Notes: a model not told the origin generated them from the sequence alone. A stretch of 57,914 nucleotides of DNA from Symbiodinium natans (GCA_905221605.1 CAJNDS010000860.1:1-57914); one strand, 5' to 3'. Numbered from the stretch's first letter, positions 11,591 to 21,711 are shown. A program made the numbers and translations.

Positions 11591-12517
11591 CGGATGCAGG
11601 CTTTAGGGTTCAGGGCTTGGGTGTCTCAGCAGTCCTGGTGAGCTCGAGTGCATTCTGCTCAGGGGCCGTGCCTCAGAAGCGTCACTTTAGGGAGAGCCCA
11701 AGAGGAGAGAACTATCCCTAAACCCTAAAACCCTAAACCCTGAACCCTATAATTACCCAACCGAGTCGTGGTCCTTCAAGGCAGGCCTGTTATGAGCCAC
11801 ATCTTCTCCAACGTACAAAGCATCCGGCAACCCCTGACCTGAACCCTCAACACCTGCTGTGAACGTTCAAAGAGGTGTGCTATGGTGTGCTTACGCACCC
11901 TGGGACCTACACAAATCTTCCCACTCTACACCCTCAACCCCACCACCCAAAATGCACGAAGCCCTATAGACCCTATCAATACAAGGCTCGAGCACGAAGT
12001 GCAGGCAACCCTGACACCCCCGCCCGAGCATCCTACGAACCAAGCCGGGTTTAGGGCTCAACCTTCCAGCCGCGCGGAGTGTCAAAGGCCTAGGGGAACC
12101 CATGAAAACCCTCAACCAAAAACCAACACCGAACTCCAAAGCCCTAAGGACTAAAACCCCCAAAGCCCTAAATCCCTAAAGCCCTAAAGCCCTGAACCCT
12201 AAACCCTAAACCCTAAACCCTAAACCCTAAATTCAGACAAAGCGCAGCTCATCTTTCCGGTGGTCTCCCGGAAGTTGAACCTCAACATGCTTCAGCCCTA
12301 AACCCAAAACCCTGAACGCTAAACCCTAAATCCTGAACCATAAACAATAAACCCCTAAACCTAAACCCTAACTAACCCTAAACCCTAAACTAAACCCTTC
12401 TCATAGGCTGCAGGCTCGGGTTTCAGGTTTGTTTAGGGGCTGTTTCGGGCTTCGGCTTCAGGGTTTCCGGCTTGGGGGTTTATGGTTTAGGGTTTAGGGT
12501 TTGGGGTTTAGGGTTTC

Positions 12518-12639
12518 CCTCAGTTTCCGGGACTTCGAATCCGAGGGGCGTCTCAACAGGGGAGATGACCCGGTCCGGATTCCTGATCAAGTCGGCAGTG
12601 ATCTTGATGTTCTCGCCATCGGGCTCCAGCTTGACGATC
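12518..12639 (-). CDS. Exon-like island, strong codon bias
   Basis: Open - strand frame of 41 codons containing VKLEPDGENIKITADLIRN and ISPVETPLGFEVPETE. I count GC at about 32 of 41 third positions against roughly half at the first two, which is a coding signature. Its 5' edge lies at a family C element (12,645-12,768); AG|G occurs at GTGAAG|GATC inside that element's target duplication. The 3' edge passes directly into a telomere-type block, with no GT donor at the boundary (AGG|GAAACC, a possible GA donor as reported for dinoflagellates). Product unknown. Confidence 0.55.
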
Positions 12640-12644
12640 CTTCA

Positions 12645-12768
12645 CTACTATTTGCTTAAGCACCCCCCCCCCCCCAAGCAGTAAATAAAACATACTCTTC
12701 CTTCTAAGGGTAACAGATGTCTTTTTTGATTTTAGTTTGTTTTTTGGGGGTTCTTAAGCAAGTAGTAG
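12645..12768. mobile_element. MITE-like element, family C, copy 2, with 4-bp target duplication
   Basis: Ends CTACTATTTGCTTAAG and CTTAAGCAAGTAGTAG are inverted repeats. TTCA occurs immediately outside both ends (12,641-12,644 and 12,769-12,772), a probable target-site duplication. Contains a C13 tract next to the left end. Confidence 0.8.
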
Positions 12769-13469
12769 TTCACGGAATTCCCATGAAACCGCTTTGGGGA
12801 TAAGGGTTTTGGGCTGAGGCTGGATATCCCCCCGCCTTACAGCACTGCACAACGACACTACGACTTGCGACCTGCGAGTCTACGATACCCTGACCAAATG
12901 TTGAAAAAATATTCGACACCAATATCTACTGCCATCCCTAAACCCTAAACCCTAAACTCTAAACCCTAAACCCTAAACCCTAAACCCTAAACCCTTCACC
13001 CTGCAAAATCAACCCTAAATCCTGAACCCTGTTTGAAGCGATCCCGGCATCGCCTGCCTAGATCTGCCTCGATCTATAACACGAACTCACTTGAATGCCG
13101 ATAAACAAAGTGCAAGCGGAATCAGATCTAATCCTAAACACCTAAGCCCTAAGCCCAAAGCCCAAAGCCCTAAGCCCAAAGCCCTAAGCCCTAAACCCTA
13201 CCAAACCCCCATATCCACTTGCAGGCGGCATTGGGCGGTTCACCAGTCCGTCGGTGTTTGGGCTCTTGCAGTCAAACCGGTTGTTGGCCGCCTTCCATCA
13301 TCATGTGAGCTCTCTGGGGGTGGCTAGGGTTTAGGGTCTAGGATTTAGGTAGGGTTTAGGGGCTTATAGGCTTGGCCTTCTCATCATATGTAGAGGAGGG
13401 GAGGTGGGGGTAGGGTCTAGGAAAGGGGTTTAGGGTTTAGGGTTCAGGGTTTAGGGCTGAAAGAACCGC

Positions 13470-13575
13470 GAATTCAAGAACACCTAGAAGGAACAGGTTT
13501 GGGGAATTGTTTATAAAAAGAATTGATGTCATCAAAATCAATTCTCAAGAACACCTGGAACAAACGGGTTGAGGG
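13470..13575. repeat. Local direct duplication
   Basis: TCAAGAACACCTAGAAGGAAC near 13,473 is repeated as TCAAGAACACCTGGAACAAAC near 13,542. The spacer contains AGAATTGAT and ATCAATTCT, a 9-bp inverted pair. Confidence 0.6.
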
Positions 13576-13665
13576 TTTTGGGTGTGGGGTTTGGGGTTTG
13601 GGGAGAGGGTTTAGGTTTTAGGGTTTGGAGGTTAGGGTTTTTTTCAGCCCTCAACCCCAAACCCT

Positions 13666-13822
13666 AGTATCCCTAAACCCTAAACCCTAAACCCTAAAGC
13701 TTTAAACCCTAAACCCTAAACCCTAAACCCTAAACCCTAAACCCTAAACCCTAAACCCTAAACCCTAAACCCTAAACCCTAAACCTTGACCCCTGAACCC
13801 TGAACCCTAAACCCTCTACCCT
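13666..13822 (-). repeat. Telomere-type block (CCCTAAA), about 20 units
   Basis: Tandem CCCTAAA on the + strand, with CCCTGAA variants at the right end. Confidence 0.93.
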
Positions 13823-14077
13823 GAACCCCAGCTTTTCACGGCCTTCCACGTTCCCGACGGGGCCCCGTGCCGCCGACGGTTGCTTCCTTTGTTTAGAGGG
13901 ACATATGAGGTTGAGGGTTTAGGGTTTAGGGTTTAGGGTTTAGGGTTTAGGGCAACTTTGAGGTTGAGTGTTTGGGCTGTCCAAGGTTGTAGGGTTTCAA
14001 GGTCTTAGGGTCCATTGCTTGGGGACTTTGGGGTTCGGGACTTGGGCGTTGTAAACGGGTTTTTGGTGTTTGGTGGG

Positions 14078-14126
14078 TTTCGGGTTTCGGGTTTCGGGTT
14101 TCGGGTTTCGGGTTTCGGTTCAGGGT
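14078..14126 (+). repeat. Telomere-type variant block (TTTCGGG)
   Basis: Seven or so units in which TTTCGGG replaces TTTAGGG. Confidence 0.85.
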
Positions 14127-14291
14127 TTCGGGTCTAGGGTTTCAAGTTCAGGCTTGAAAGGGTTATGGGAGCTTGGGGGGCTGGGGGGTTTGGAGGGTTT
14201 GGGGGGTTGGGGGGGTTTGGGGGGTTTGGATGGGGGCGAGTAGGACCCCGAAAGGGGCGTTTAGGGTTGAGGGCTTGCAATGTTAGTGCAG

Positions 14292-14437
14292 GCGGGTATT
14301 GTGCGGGGTGTCAATTTCTCGGATCCATCTTACCATACTGCCAAGCATGAATCAACAACCCCTTCAACCTTCTACACAGCCACGGGCGTGCAAAGGCACG
14401 AGCGGGTATACTACTTCCTGCCGTTGCTACCTATGCG
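14292..14437 (+). CDS. Exon-like island
   Basis: A 146-bp island open on + for 48 codons (GVNFSDPSYHTAKHESTTPS, later RHERVYYFLPLLPM); the - strand frames contain stops. It starts after GTGCAG|GCG and ends at ATGCG|GTAGGG, that is, directly at a telomere-type block. Third-position GC is only slightly raised, so chance openness is possible. Product unknown. Confidence 0.4.
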
Positions 14438-14440
14438 GTA

Positions 14441-14549
14441 GGGTTTAGGGTTTAGGGTTTAGGGTTTAGGGTTCATAGGGTTTAGGGTTTAGGGTGTTTT
14501 AGGGTTTAGGGTTTAGGGTTTGGGGTTGAGGGTTTAGGGTTTAGAGAGC
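14441..14549 (+). repeat. Telomere-type block (TTTAGGG)
   Basis: Tandem TTTAGGG with a few longer spacers. It begins two to three bases after the GT that would be the donor of the preceding island. Confidence 0.9.
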
Positions 14550-14663
14550 CACTGTAAGCTGATGTCCCGGCCGGCGGGAAGCACTTCTTGCACTGGGTGC
14601 CATGCGCGGCTCACCGCCTCGCTGCAGAGGTCGCCCGCATTTTGTCTTCCGCAGCACGGGAAG

Positions 14664-14746
14664 AAGCTCCAACCCTAAACCCTAAACCCTAAACCCTAGA
14701 CCCTAGACCCTAAACCCTAAACCCTAAACCCCAAAATGGAGCTTCG
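14664..14746. repeat. Telomere-type block inside a 9-bp inverted repeat
   Basis: CCCTAAA units (14,675-14,733) lie between GAAGCTCCA on the left and TGGAGCTTC on the right, which are exact complements. Confidence 0.6.
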
Positions 14747-14818
14747 CAAACGTTCCGCCAGACTCTGGACACGCTCGTGAAGAGTCACCATGGTCGGATG
14801 CACGTCCGGCACTGGCCG
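14738..14818 (-). CDS. Exon-like island with PDVHP motif
   Basis: Open on - with PDVHPTMVTLHERVQSLAER, an amphipathic coiled-coil-like stretch; third-position GC is about 17 of 25. The island at 57,565-57,650 encodes PDVHPVEDLTGQVADLRAAS in the same strand and frame and shares GACGTGCATCCG at DNA level. They may be two copies of one exon family. No family recognised. Confidence 0.4.
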
Positions 14819-15321
14819 TAAACCCTACAGGTCGTAAACCCTGTCTCAGACCCTTAACCCTGAAACTCGAATTTTCCAGCACCAGGCCTTAAACCCTGAA
14901 AGCCCTAATATGAGGCCACAGCCCCATAAACCTCAATGGCAACCATCTAACCCAACATTAGATCCCAAGAAAGTCGTCAAAGCCTTGAGTCTGAACGTTG
15001 CTTGGCAAGCGGCCGACACACTTGATCTGTCCACAGCCGAACTCGCCTGGAGCAAGGGCTTAACCCAAACCCTCTAAACCCTACAAACCCTATAAACCCC
15101 ACAAACCCCATAAACCCCATAAACCCTATAAACCCTTTTTAACCCAAACCTACAGGGCGGTCGAACCCTGGCAGCCTCAAACGATGCACTCCCCCCCGGA
15201 CAGAAGAAGAAAAGCTAGGATGGCCCTTAAAGCCCTCGAAATATTCCTTAAACCCCTAAACCTAAACCCTAAACCCTACTGTAAACCCCAAACCCTTAAC
15301 CCTTAAACCCTAAACCCCACG

Positions 15322-15413
15322 GTTTAGGGTTTAGGGTTTAGGGTTTAGGGTTTAGGGCTTAGGGTTTAGGGTTTAGGGTTTAGGGTTTAGGGTTTAGGGT
15401 TTAGGGTTTAGGG
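15322..15413 (+). repeat. Telomere-type block (TTTAGGG), about 13 units
   Basis: Clean tandem array. It faces CCCTAAA units at 15,255-15,318, so the two orientations meet head to head near 15,320. Confidence 0.93.
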
Positions 15414-15535
15414 CCCAAATCTTGGGCCCGCTAAGAAGAAAAATATCAAATGTCGCCTACCGACCACGACCTGCTCCGCCCGGCCACGGGCCCTTGCTGC
15501 TTGATGAGCATCTGGACTCCGAAACCCCTACAAGT

Positions 15536-15646
15536 TTTAGGGTTTAGGCGGTTTAGGGTTTAGGGTTTAGGCGGTTTAGGCGGTTTAGGCGGTTTAGGGT
15601 TTAGGGTTTAGGGTTTAGGTGTTAGGGTTTAGGGTTTAGGGTTTAC
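15536..15646 (+). repeat. Telomere-type block with GGCGGTTTA variant
   Basis: TTTAGGG mixed with several TTTAGGCGG units that are clustered together. Confidence 0.85.
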
Positions 15647-15717
15647 CGGGCCCTGAAAGCACCAGACACAGGGCCCTAAACTTGAAAACGCAACCTGAAA
15701 GAAAGTGAGTGGAAGCT

Positions 15718-15834
15718 ACAGTAAACTCGAGAAAGTTGGAACATGGTTTAAGGATGATTAGAGCTGGGATTCCCTTTAGTATACCTTTTGGGGTATGGAG
15801 ATAAGGATGTTCCAACTTTTTGGGGGTTGCTGTA
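15718..15834. mobile_element. MITE-like element, family B, copy 2
   Basis: Left end TACAGTAAACTCGAGAAAG, right end CCAACTTTTTGGGGGTTGC then TGTA, imperfect inverted repeats. Interior nearly identical to 2,328-2,438. The left end contains ACA|GTAAAC, which resembles a splice donor. Confidence 0.8.
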
Positions 15835-15979
15835 TAGGGTTTAGGGCTTAGGATTTAGGGTTCAAGGTCGGGGCCTTGGCCGTTGCAAACAGCTCCACAC
15901 TTCTTCCCCTTGCGGCTGAAGAGGTCACACTCTGATCTCCTGAGCGCAGTTTTAGGGCTCACGGTTGTCGTTCTCGTTC

Positions 15980-16089
15980 GGGTTTAGGGTTTAGGGTTTA
16001 GGGTTTAGGGTTTAGGGTTTAGGGTTTAGGGTTTAGGGTTTAGGGTTTAGGGTTTAGGGTTTAGGGTTTGGGGTTTGGGGTTTAGGGTT
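15980..16089 (+). repeat. Telomere-type block (TTTAGGG), about 15 units
   Basis: Tandem TTTAGGG with TTTGGGG units at its right end. Confidence 0.95.
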
Positions 16090-16105
16090 TGGGATTCAGG
16101 GTTTA

Positions 16106-16286
16106 GGATTCTTAAGGCTCCGATTGCGATTGAAAAAAACTCGGCCATTCGTATCTTGAGGTGCCAATAGCCTCCAACCGCCCCCCAAAACCGGAGCTTC
16201 TCGGAGGTTTGCCGTGACCACGTTCCTGAATCAGTTGCGTCTTGATCACCCATTTTCTGGCGACCTGCTTGCTGTCTGCCGTGATT
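16106..16286. other. Unique island, open on both strands
   Basis: On - it reads MGDQDATDSGTWSRQTSEKL and continues for about 60 codons. On + part of it reads TTFLNQLRLDHPFSGDLLAV. Neither frame shows third-position GC bias, so I cannot choose between them and it may be non-coding. Confidence 0.25.
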
Positions 16287-16919
16287 CTAAATTAAGCTGT
16301 CCCAAGAACCCAAATGTCTCAACAACACCCTAAACCTAAACCCTAAACCCTAAACCTTAAACCCTAAACGCTAAACCCTCAGACCCTCAGACCCCAAACC
16401 CTAAACCCTAACCAGTGCATCTTAATGCTGCAGGGGCTCCCATCCGGTATTACGCCATTGAGCCAATAGCCTGCAAGGCTTCAGTCATTGAGCACTCGCG
16501 CGCCAATCCAGAGGGTTTAGGGTTTAGGGTTTAGGGTTTAGGGTTTCATGGAGAGATAGAATGTGGCCGAGAGGGTTGCCGCTGTAGGGTTTGGGGTCAG
16601 GAGTTCAGTTTGTAGGGTTTTAGCTTGCTCGGACTCTCTATCCACCGCGAATTCGCGCCTCACAGAAGGCCTAGGGTTAGATAGCAGTCTTGAGGCCTAC
16701 GTGTTTTGCATTTGGGGTATAGCAGATCAGTCCTTCTACATAGCCTCAAGGTACACAGCCCTAAACCCTAAACCCTAAACCCTCAACCCTACACCCTAAA
16801 CCCTAAACCCTAAACCCTAAACCCAAGCCCACACCCGAAGCCACCAGGTGCCCAAGACCGGCCTAAACCCCAAGCCACGAAGTCCCAGGCCAACAGCCCA
16901 AAACCCGAAACCCTAACAT

Positions 16920-17006
16920 TTGGGACGTTCCCCTCTAAATGGGGGTTATAGTACCCCGTACTATAATCCGTATTAAGGACTGTTAGTTTAAGGGGGAACA
17001 TCCCAA
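16920..17006. mobile_element. MITE-like element, family A, copy 2
   Basis: Ends TTGGGACGTTCCCC and GGGGGAACATCCCAA with the inner word TTAAGGACTGTTAG. Confidence 0.75.
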
Positions 17007-17109
17007 CAATAAACCCTCCCTAAACCCCAAACCCCAAACCCTAAACCCTATATAGGACTCTGTACAAGGGGGGAACATGCCAACCTAACATTGAAACCCC
17101 TATGCCCAG

Positions 17110-17163
17110 GCACTGGCGCTGTTGGTGGAGACGCGAATCTGGTCAGGGTCACATGTACAGAAG
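17110..17163 (+). CDS. Exon-like island ending at a telomere-type block
   Basis: Open on +, ALALLVETRIWSGSHVQK, exactly 18 codons between CCCAG|GCA and CAGAAG|GTTTAGGG. Both edges fit splice consensus and the donor would be the first GT of the TTTAGGG array. It is short, so confidence is low. The - strand is also open (CTCDPDQIRVSTNSASAWA, then a stop). Confidence 0.3.
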
Positions 17164-17221
17164 GTTTAGGGTTTAGGGTTTAGGGTTTAGGGTTTAGGGT
17201 TTAGGGTTTAGGGTTTAGGGT
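17164..17221 (+). repeat. Telomere-type block (TTTAGGG), 8 units
   Basis: Clean tandem array directly after the island at 17,110-17,163. Confidence 0.93.
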
Positions 17222-17632
17222 CTGGCGTCCATAAAGGGATGTAGGATACTGGGGGCTTATAGGGCCCTGGGATCTTCGGGTGTGCGAGGTGTAAGGCTGG
17301 GCATGTAAGGCCAATAAAAATACCACAACACACACACACACACACCCTCACACAACTCAACTCAACCCTACTAAACCTAAACCCCAAGCCACTCACCACC
17401 ATACTGTTTTTGGTGTTCTTACTTGGAGACCGGTCCAATCCGAAAACCCAATTTCTAAACCCTCAGCATTAGGGTTGGTGTCTAGACGACCCAGCAAGAT
17501 TGAAACCCTCATCCCAGAAAATCAACAGTCCGCAACATGGTCGTTTCAGAAAAGATCTCCTTTATCTAGTCGTGGTGATACAACCCCCCGCCCACAAAAG
17601 AAAAGAACAAAACAGCTACCCTGTTCTGGAGT

Positions 17633-17650
17633 CTCCCCCCCCCCCCCCCC
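17633..17650. repeat. C18 homopolymer tract
   Basis: Uninterrupted C run. Others of 13 or more C or G lie at 1,639, 12,662, 22,637, 31,040, 39,623, 42,131 and 57,899. Confidence 0.9.
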
Positions 17651-18409
17651 GGAAAAAATGAACCGTCCGCAGACAGCTGTCTGCACCCGCCTGTGCCACG
17701 CCAGATGAGCAGACCTCGAAACGACTCAGGTTGTCTGCCGTATGTCTTTCGGGCTATAGGATGCAAGCACTAAAGCCCTAAACCTTAAACCCTCAAGCCT
17801 CAACCCTAAACCCTGACCCCCTAAACCCTAAACCCTAAAAGGGTTTGGGGTTTATGCCCACCAAACGGCTTGCGCTGAGGTCTTAGTTCGTAGGGCTTAG
17901 AGTTTAGGATATAGGGCACTAAAGCCCATTCAGCGACTATTTAAACACTCGGTACACTCTCAACGCCACACCGGCGACTGTAACACGGTAGGGCGTTTGG
18001 GTTCCTGGGATTTGGATTTACAGAGCCTTAGGGTTTAAGAATAGGGGTTGCTGTTTTGGGGAGTGACTTGGTTGTTGTGGGCTTGTTTGGGACTCCCTTT
18101 GTATGCCAAAATGGTCTGTAGGGGCTTAGGTTCCGGCTTATAGGGTTTAGGGCGTTTAGGGGTTGAGGGTATTTCTCAGCCCTGTACGTCAATAAACGAG
18201 GCCGGAACCCCTTTGAGAACATCTCAGCTTAGAGTTCAGAGTTTAGGGCCATACACGTCCTCCCAGGCGCATTGCGCACGGAAGCATACGCCACAACAAT
18301 CCTAAACCCCCGTAGCCCTTAACCCTAAACCCTTAGCCCTTAAATCCGGTCGCAAGACATCATCGCAGAGCATGAAGACCCGATAAGCCCCAAATCCGAA
18401 GATCCTAAC

Positions 18410-18522
18410 TAGGTTGCCAGGAACCTAGGATAAAAAGGGTGCCCTTTTTTGCTTAATGGGGTTTATAGGGGAACCTAGAGCCCCGAAAAAGGGAATAAGG
18501 GCACTACTGGGCATCCTAGCTA
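18410..18522. mobile_element. Dispersed element, family H, copy 1
   Basis: Shares the order ACCTAGGAT, GCTTAATGGGGTTTATAGGG, GGGAATAAGGGC, CTGGGCATCCTAG with copies near 40,391-40,465 (TGCATAATGGGTTTATGAGG, CCGGGCATTCTGG) and 25,950-26,120. Ends are weakly complementary. Confidence 0.5.
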
Positions 18523-18659
18523 AACGACCAAACTTGCAAAGCTGCCTTCCTCACAGGTCGGCATTGGAAGCTGCGCGACCAAATGCCGTTCTGCGAGCCA
18601 GGTAATGCGGCCATTTTGTTGAGAATGTTTTTTTTGGTGGTTTTCAGTTCCGCTCCAGC

Positions 18660-18790
18660 ATCCAGCTTGCGGACGAGAGAGGGAGAGAGATGGAGGGAGA
18701 GAGGGCGAGAAAGAGAAAGAGAGATAGAGATGCAGAGAAAAATCCTTATATGTATATATATATATACATATGTGGAGACAAGAGAGGCCA
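18660..18790. repeat. GA and TA microsatellites
   Basis: GAGAGA-rich stretch followed by TATATGTATATATATA. The S/L-rich ORFs here come from it. Confidence 0.85.
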
Positions 18791-18845
18791 CTCGACAAAC
18801 TATTGAGTTCCTGTCTTAGTATTTGCTCAACCCCTCTCTCCACAC

Positions 18846-18930
18846 CCGACGTTTGGATGCTCGGGAAGGAGTTCCGGCTGAAGGGGATCACGGTCCGAGG
18901 GCTTCTTGTCGCTCGAACTCGCCCAGTAGC
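18846..18930 (-). CDS. Exon-like island
   Basis: Open on - (YWASSSDKKPSDRDPLQPEL, then LPEHPNVG) between AAAG|GC and GTCGG|GTGTGG; third-position GC is about 19 of 27. The overlapping second - frame is also open, so the frame is uncertain. Product unknown. Confidence 0.35.
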
Positions 18931-19021
18931 CTTTATGGCTTAGGGTGTTACATCTAGCCCACGGACCACGCAATGAAGAATTGAAGATCTAGAGTAATTA
19001 GGGAAGACTTGCGGGTATGTA

Positions 19022-19125
19022 TTGGGATGTTCCCTCTTATACTAACAGTCCTTAATGGGGATGATAATGGGGCGGGGTACTTTTATCCCTATTAAGGACT
19101 GTTCGTATCAGGGTGAACATCCCAA
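19022..19125. mobile_element. MITE-like element, family A, copy 3
   Basis: Best-preserved copy: TTGGGATGTTCCCTCTTATA with CTAACAGTCCTTAATGGGG on the left, CTATTAAGGACTGTTCG and GGTGAACATCCCAA on the right. Confidence 0.85.
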
Positions 19126-19376
19126 GGTATGCACCATGTACTTAACACTATCAAGCCTCCATTTCTTGAATCATATTTCTTTAGGGGAGCGGGCTAAACC
19201 CTAAACCCGAAATTTGGCGAGCCCTAGAATTATTGCCATCAAAAACAACCACGCACCATTGCTCTTCCCTGGCAAACCCAGACGCTTTGCATCCTTGTCG
19301 GCCCTAAACAAGCATGCCACTTGGAGGTTCATGCTAGGGTTTAGGGTTTAGGGTTCAGGATTTAGGGTTTAGGGTT

Positions 19377-19736
19377 TTGTATTCACCAAGAATAACTGTA
19401 CTTACAACCCACCTTATAAGCCCCTTAAGTGCCCTGATATGGTTATAAGTACAGTTATAAATACAGTTACTATTGGTTAATAAGTACCATGAACCTCCAA
19501 ACAGAGTCTGAATCCCTCGTTTGACTGTGTCAATTCTGATTCTTTTGGGGGTCGCTACTGAAGGCGGGCCCTTCATGCTTCAGGATACCCCCAAAAGGGA
19601 CCATCAGTTTGAGAACTGACCATGTAGGGTTAAGGGCTTATCACCCCGATTATAACTGTACTTATAACCCACTTAGAGGAACTTGGCTCATAAGTACAGC
19701 TTTAAATGGGGTTATTTAGTACCCTCAACCTCCAAG
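19377..19736. mobile_element. Two adjacent family D elements
   Basis: Copy one, 19,377-19,500, carries AACTGTACTTACAACCCAC and ends GTACCATGAACCTCCAA. Copy two, 19,640-19,736, carries AACTGTACTTATAACCCAC and ends ACCCTCAACCTCCAAG. Both share interior words with 20,016-20,135. A family E fragment (CCCCAAAAGGGACCATCAG) lies between them. Confidence 0.65.
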
Positions 19737-20015
19737 TTTGCCAAAGACGGACAAAAACAACCCTAAACCTAAACCCTAAACCCTAAACCCTAAACCCTAA
19801 ACCCTAAACCCTAAATCCCACCTACACGACCGACGAAGGCCTCGCAGTGCACTTCGCCAATGGGTGCGCGGCGGTTGCTGCACGAGACCGGGCAGATGAA
19901 GCCATCGGGAACATTGGAGCCTGCCGGCGGTTTAGGGTTTAGGGTTTAGGGTCTAGGGTTTAGGGTTTAGGGTTTAGGGTTTAGCGTTTAGGGTTTAGGG
20001 TTTGAACGCGCTGTA

Positions 20016-20135
20016 CTTGGAGGTTCATGGGTACTTATAACCCCAATGATAAGTTTACTTCTACCCTACTTCGGGGACTTAGGGGGCTAAACAGTACAGA
20101 CATCATTGGGGTTCTAACTACCCTGAACCTCCAAG
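20016..20135. mobile_element. MITE-like element, family D, complete copy
   Basis: Ends ACTTGGAGGTTCATGGGTAC and ACCCTGAACCTCCAAG are inverted repeats. It follows directly after a TTTAGGG block. Confidence 0.75.
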
Positions 20136-20167
20136 CAAGGTGTGCAGAGTGGCTCCTTGAACTCTGA

Positions 20168-20266
20168 ACCACCCTAAACCCTAAACCCTAAACCCTAAAC
20201 CCTAAACCCTAAACCCTAAACCCTAAACCCAAAACCCAAAACCCAAAACCCTAAACCCTAAACCCT
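20168..20266 (-). repeat. Telomere-type block (CCCTAAA)
   Basis: Tandem CCCTAAA with an internal patch of CCCAAAA units. Confidence 0.93.
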
Positions 20267-20520
20267 TTAGGACAGAAAGCCTGTTCGCCTCAACACACCA
20301 GAAAATCAACCACGCTCTTAAGACGACCGCGCTTGCGAGTCGATCGAGTCGAGCGCCGGGCTTAGGGTTTAGGATTTAGGGTTTAGGGTTTAGGGTTTAG
20401 GGTGCCCAACACCAGGTGGTGACCGCCAGGCCTCTTTAGCACTGGCAGCATGCGAGCTGCTTCCAGTGCAGGTTGCCTGAAAAAACTCCGCTCCACCCAA
20501 CGGTGATGTCGTCTCCCTTT

Positions 20521-20629
20521 CCCTAAGGGTCCATGTACCTCATTATTATATACTTGGGCCCCAAAGTCCCTATATAGGAAGTACTTTAAGGCCTAAGTAT
20601 TCAATATTTAGGTACATGGACCCTTAGGG
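20521..20629. mobile_element. MITE-like element, family F, perfect 20-bp inverted repeats
   Basis: Left CCCTAAGGGTCCATGTACCT and right AGGTACATGGACCCTTAGGG are exact complements. The 69-bp interior is AT-richer and without coding potential. A fragment (GTTCATGTACCTAAAT) occurs at 28,773. Confidence 0.85.
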
Positions 20630-20635
20630 TTTCCC

Positions 20636-20836
20636 ATGCCTTCAACGGCGATGGCCTTGTCTATCCGAGCAGCGGGTGCCTCCACAGAGTTCTTCAAAGC
20701 ATGCTTCGGTGTCCTTAATGGGGATGGTTGGTACCCCCTTTAGTATAAGGGGCAACGTCCCAAGCTCTGAGCTGCAGCGAATCGTCGATCAAACGCTTTC
20801 TTGCACCGCGAGGCGTCGTCCGTCAGAATCGCAATT
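20636..20836 (+). CDS. Possible small ORF split by a family A element
   Basis: On +, ATG at 20,636 opens MPSTAMALSIRAAGASTEFF up to TTCG at 20,708. A shortened family A element fills 20,709-20,764, beginning GTGTCC and ending CCAAG. Removing it as a GT...AG intron joins the frame to LSCSESSIKRFLAPRGVVRQ and a TGA near 20,836, about 48 codons. Third-position bias is weak and the - strand of both flanks is also open, so this is a model rather than a secure gene. Confidence 0.3.
20709..20764. mobile_element. MITE-like element, family A, shortened copy
   Basis: Carries GTCCTTAATGGGGAT and TTTAGTATAAGGGG then AACGTCCCAAG; the left terminal repeat is missing. Possible intron of the small ORF at 20,636. 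Confidence 0.65.
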
Positions 20837-21520
20837 GAGCACCCACCACGTCACGAAGCCCTACAAACCCTAATCATAAAACCCAGAGCCCAAGAACCCT
20901 AACCCCTATGTAAGTCCTAAACCCCAAGCCATCCGCAGCCCGGAGAATCCTAGACCCTAGACTGTTAGTCTCCCGAAAGCAACAGGAAGTCATTACTCCA
21001 TCCCGCAAGGCCCCAAACATTTCAGGCTTTCGGGTTTAGGATATCGAGGGCTTATGGTGCGGTTTAGGCTTAAGGGTTTAGGGCTTAGGGCTCCAAAACC
21101 CCGAATTTTGGGACTCTATCTTCCTACAAGTTTTGCATGGTTCTACCTACTACTTGAGGGGCGTTTTACTGCCAGACTGTAGCCCAGCACATCGAGTCCC
21201 GGCAGGGTTCGGTTTTGAGGGCTTTGGGGGAGTAGGCTTGAGGGGCTGCAGGGTTCGGGGTTTGCGGGCTTTAGTAGGCTTGAGGGGCCTTTGGATCTGT
21301 AGGGCTTTGGGTTCCAGACTGATCGGTTTTGCCAGCTTGCCCAGTAGCCTAGGGATGAAAATTGAAGCCCTTTGGTAAGGGAAGGCCCGCTCACCTAATT
21401 AAACGGCTAAACCCTAAACCCTTCGATTGTTTGCTTGGTGTTGGCAAGGAACGGGGTCTTAGCCAACCCTCAACCCCTAGACCCTGCGCCCCCAGGCCGG
21501 TGCAGCCCTCCTGTGATTGC

Positions 21521-21642
21521 TTGGGTTTAGGGTTTAGGGTTTAGGGTTTAGGGTTTAGGGTTTAGGGTTTAGGGTTTAGGGTTTAGGGTTTAGGGTTTAG
21601 GGTTTAGGGTTTAGGGTTTAGGGTTTAGGGTTTAGGGTTTCC
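21521..21642 (+). repeat. Telomere-type block (TTTAGGG), 17 perfect units
   Basis: One of the cleanest arrays in the window. Confidence 0.96.
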
Positions 21643-21711
21643 TCGGTTTGCCCTCTAAACGAGAACCTCTTAGACCCAAGAACTGAAAATGCAAAATATC
21701 CCAGAGCCCAC

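Noticed and set aside
18604-18649. Classic 46-bp GT-AG intron on + (CCAG|GTAATG to TTTTCAG)
   Set aside because: Edges look ideal, but the - strand is open straight through (RKLDAGAELKTTKKNIL) and adjoins the - island at 18,846. I could not decide, so no gene was called.
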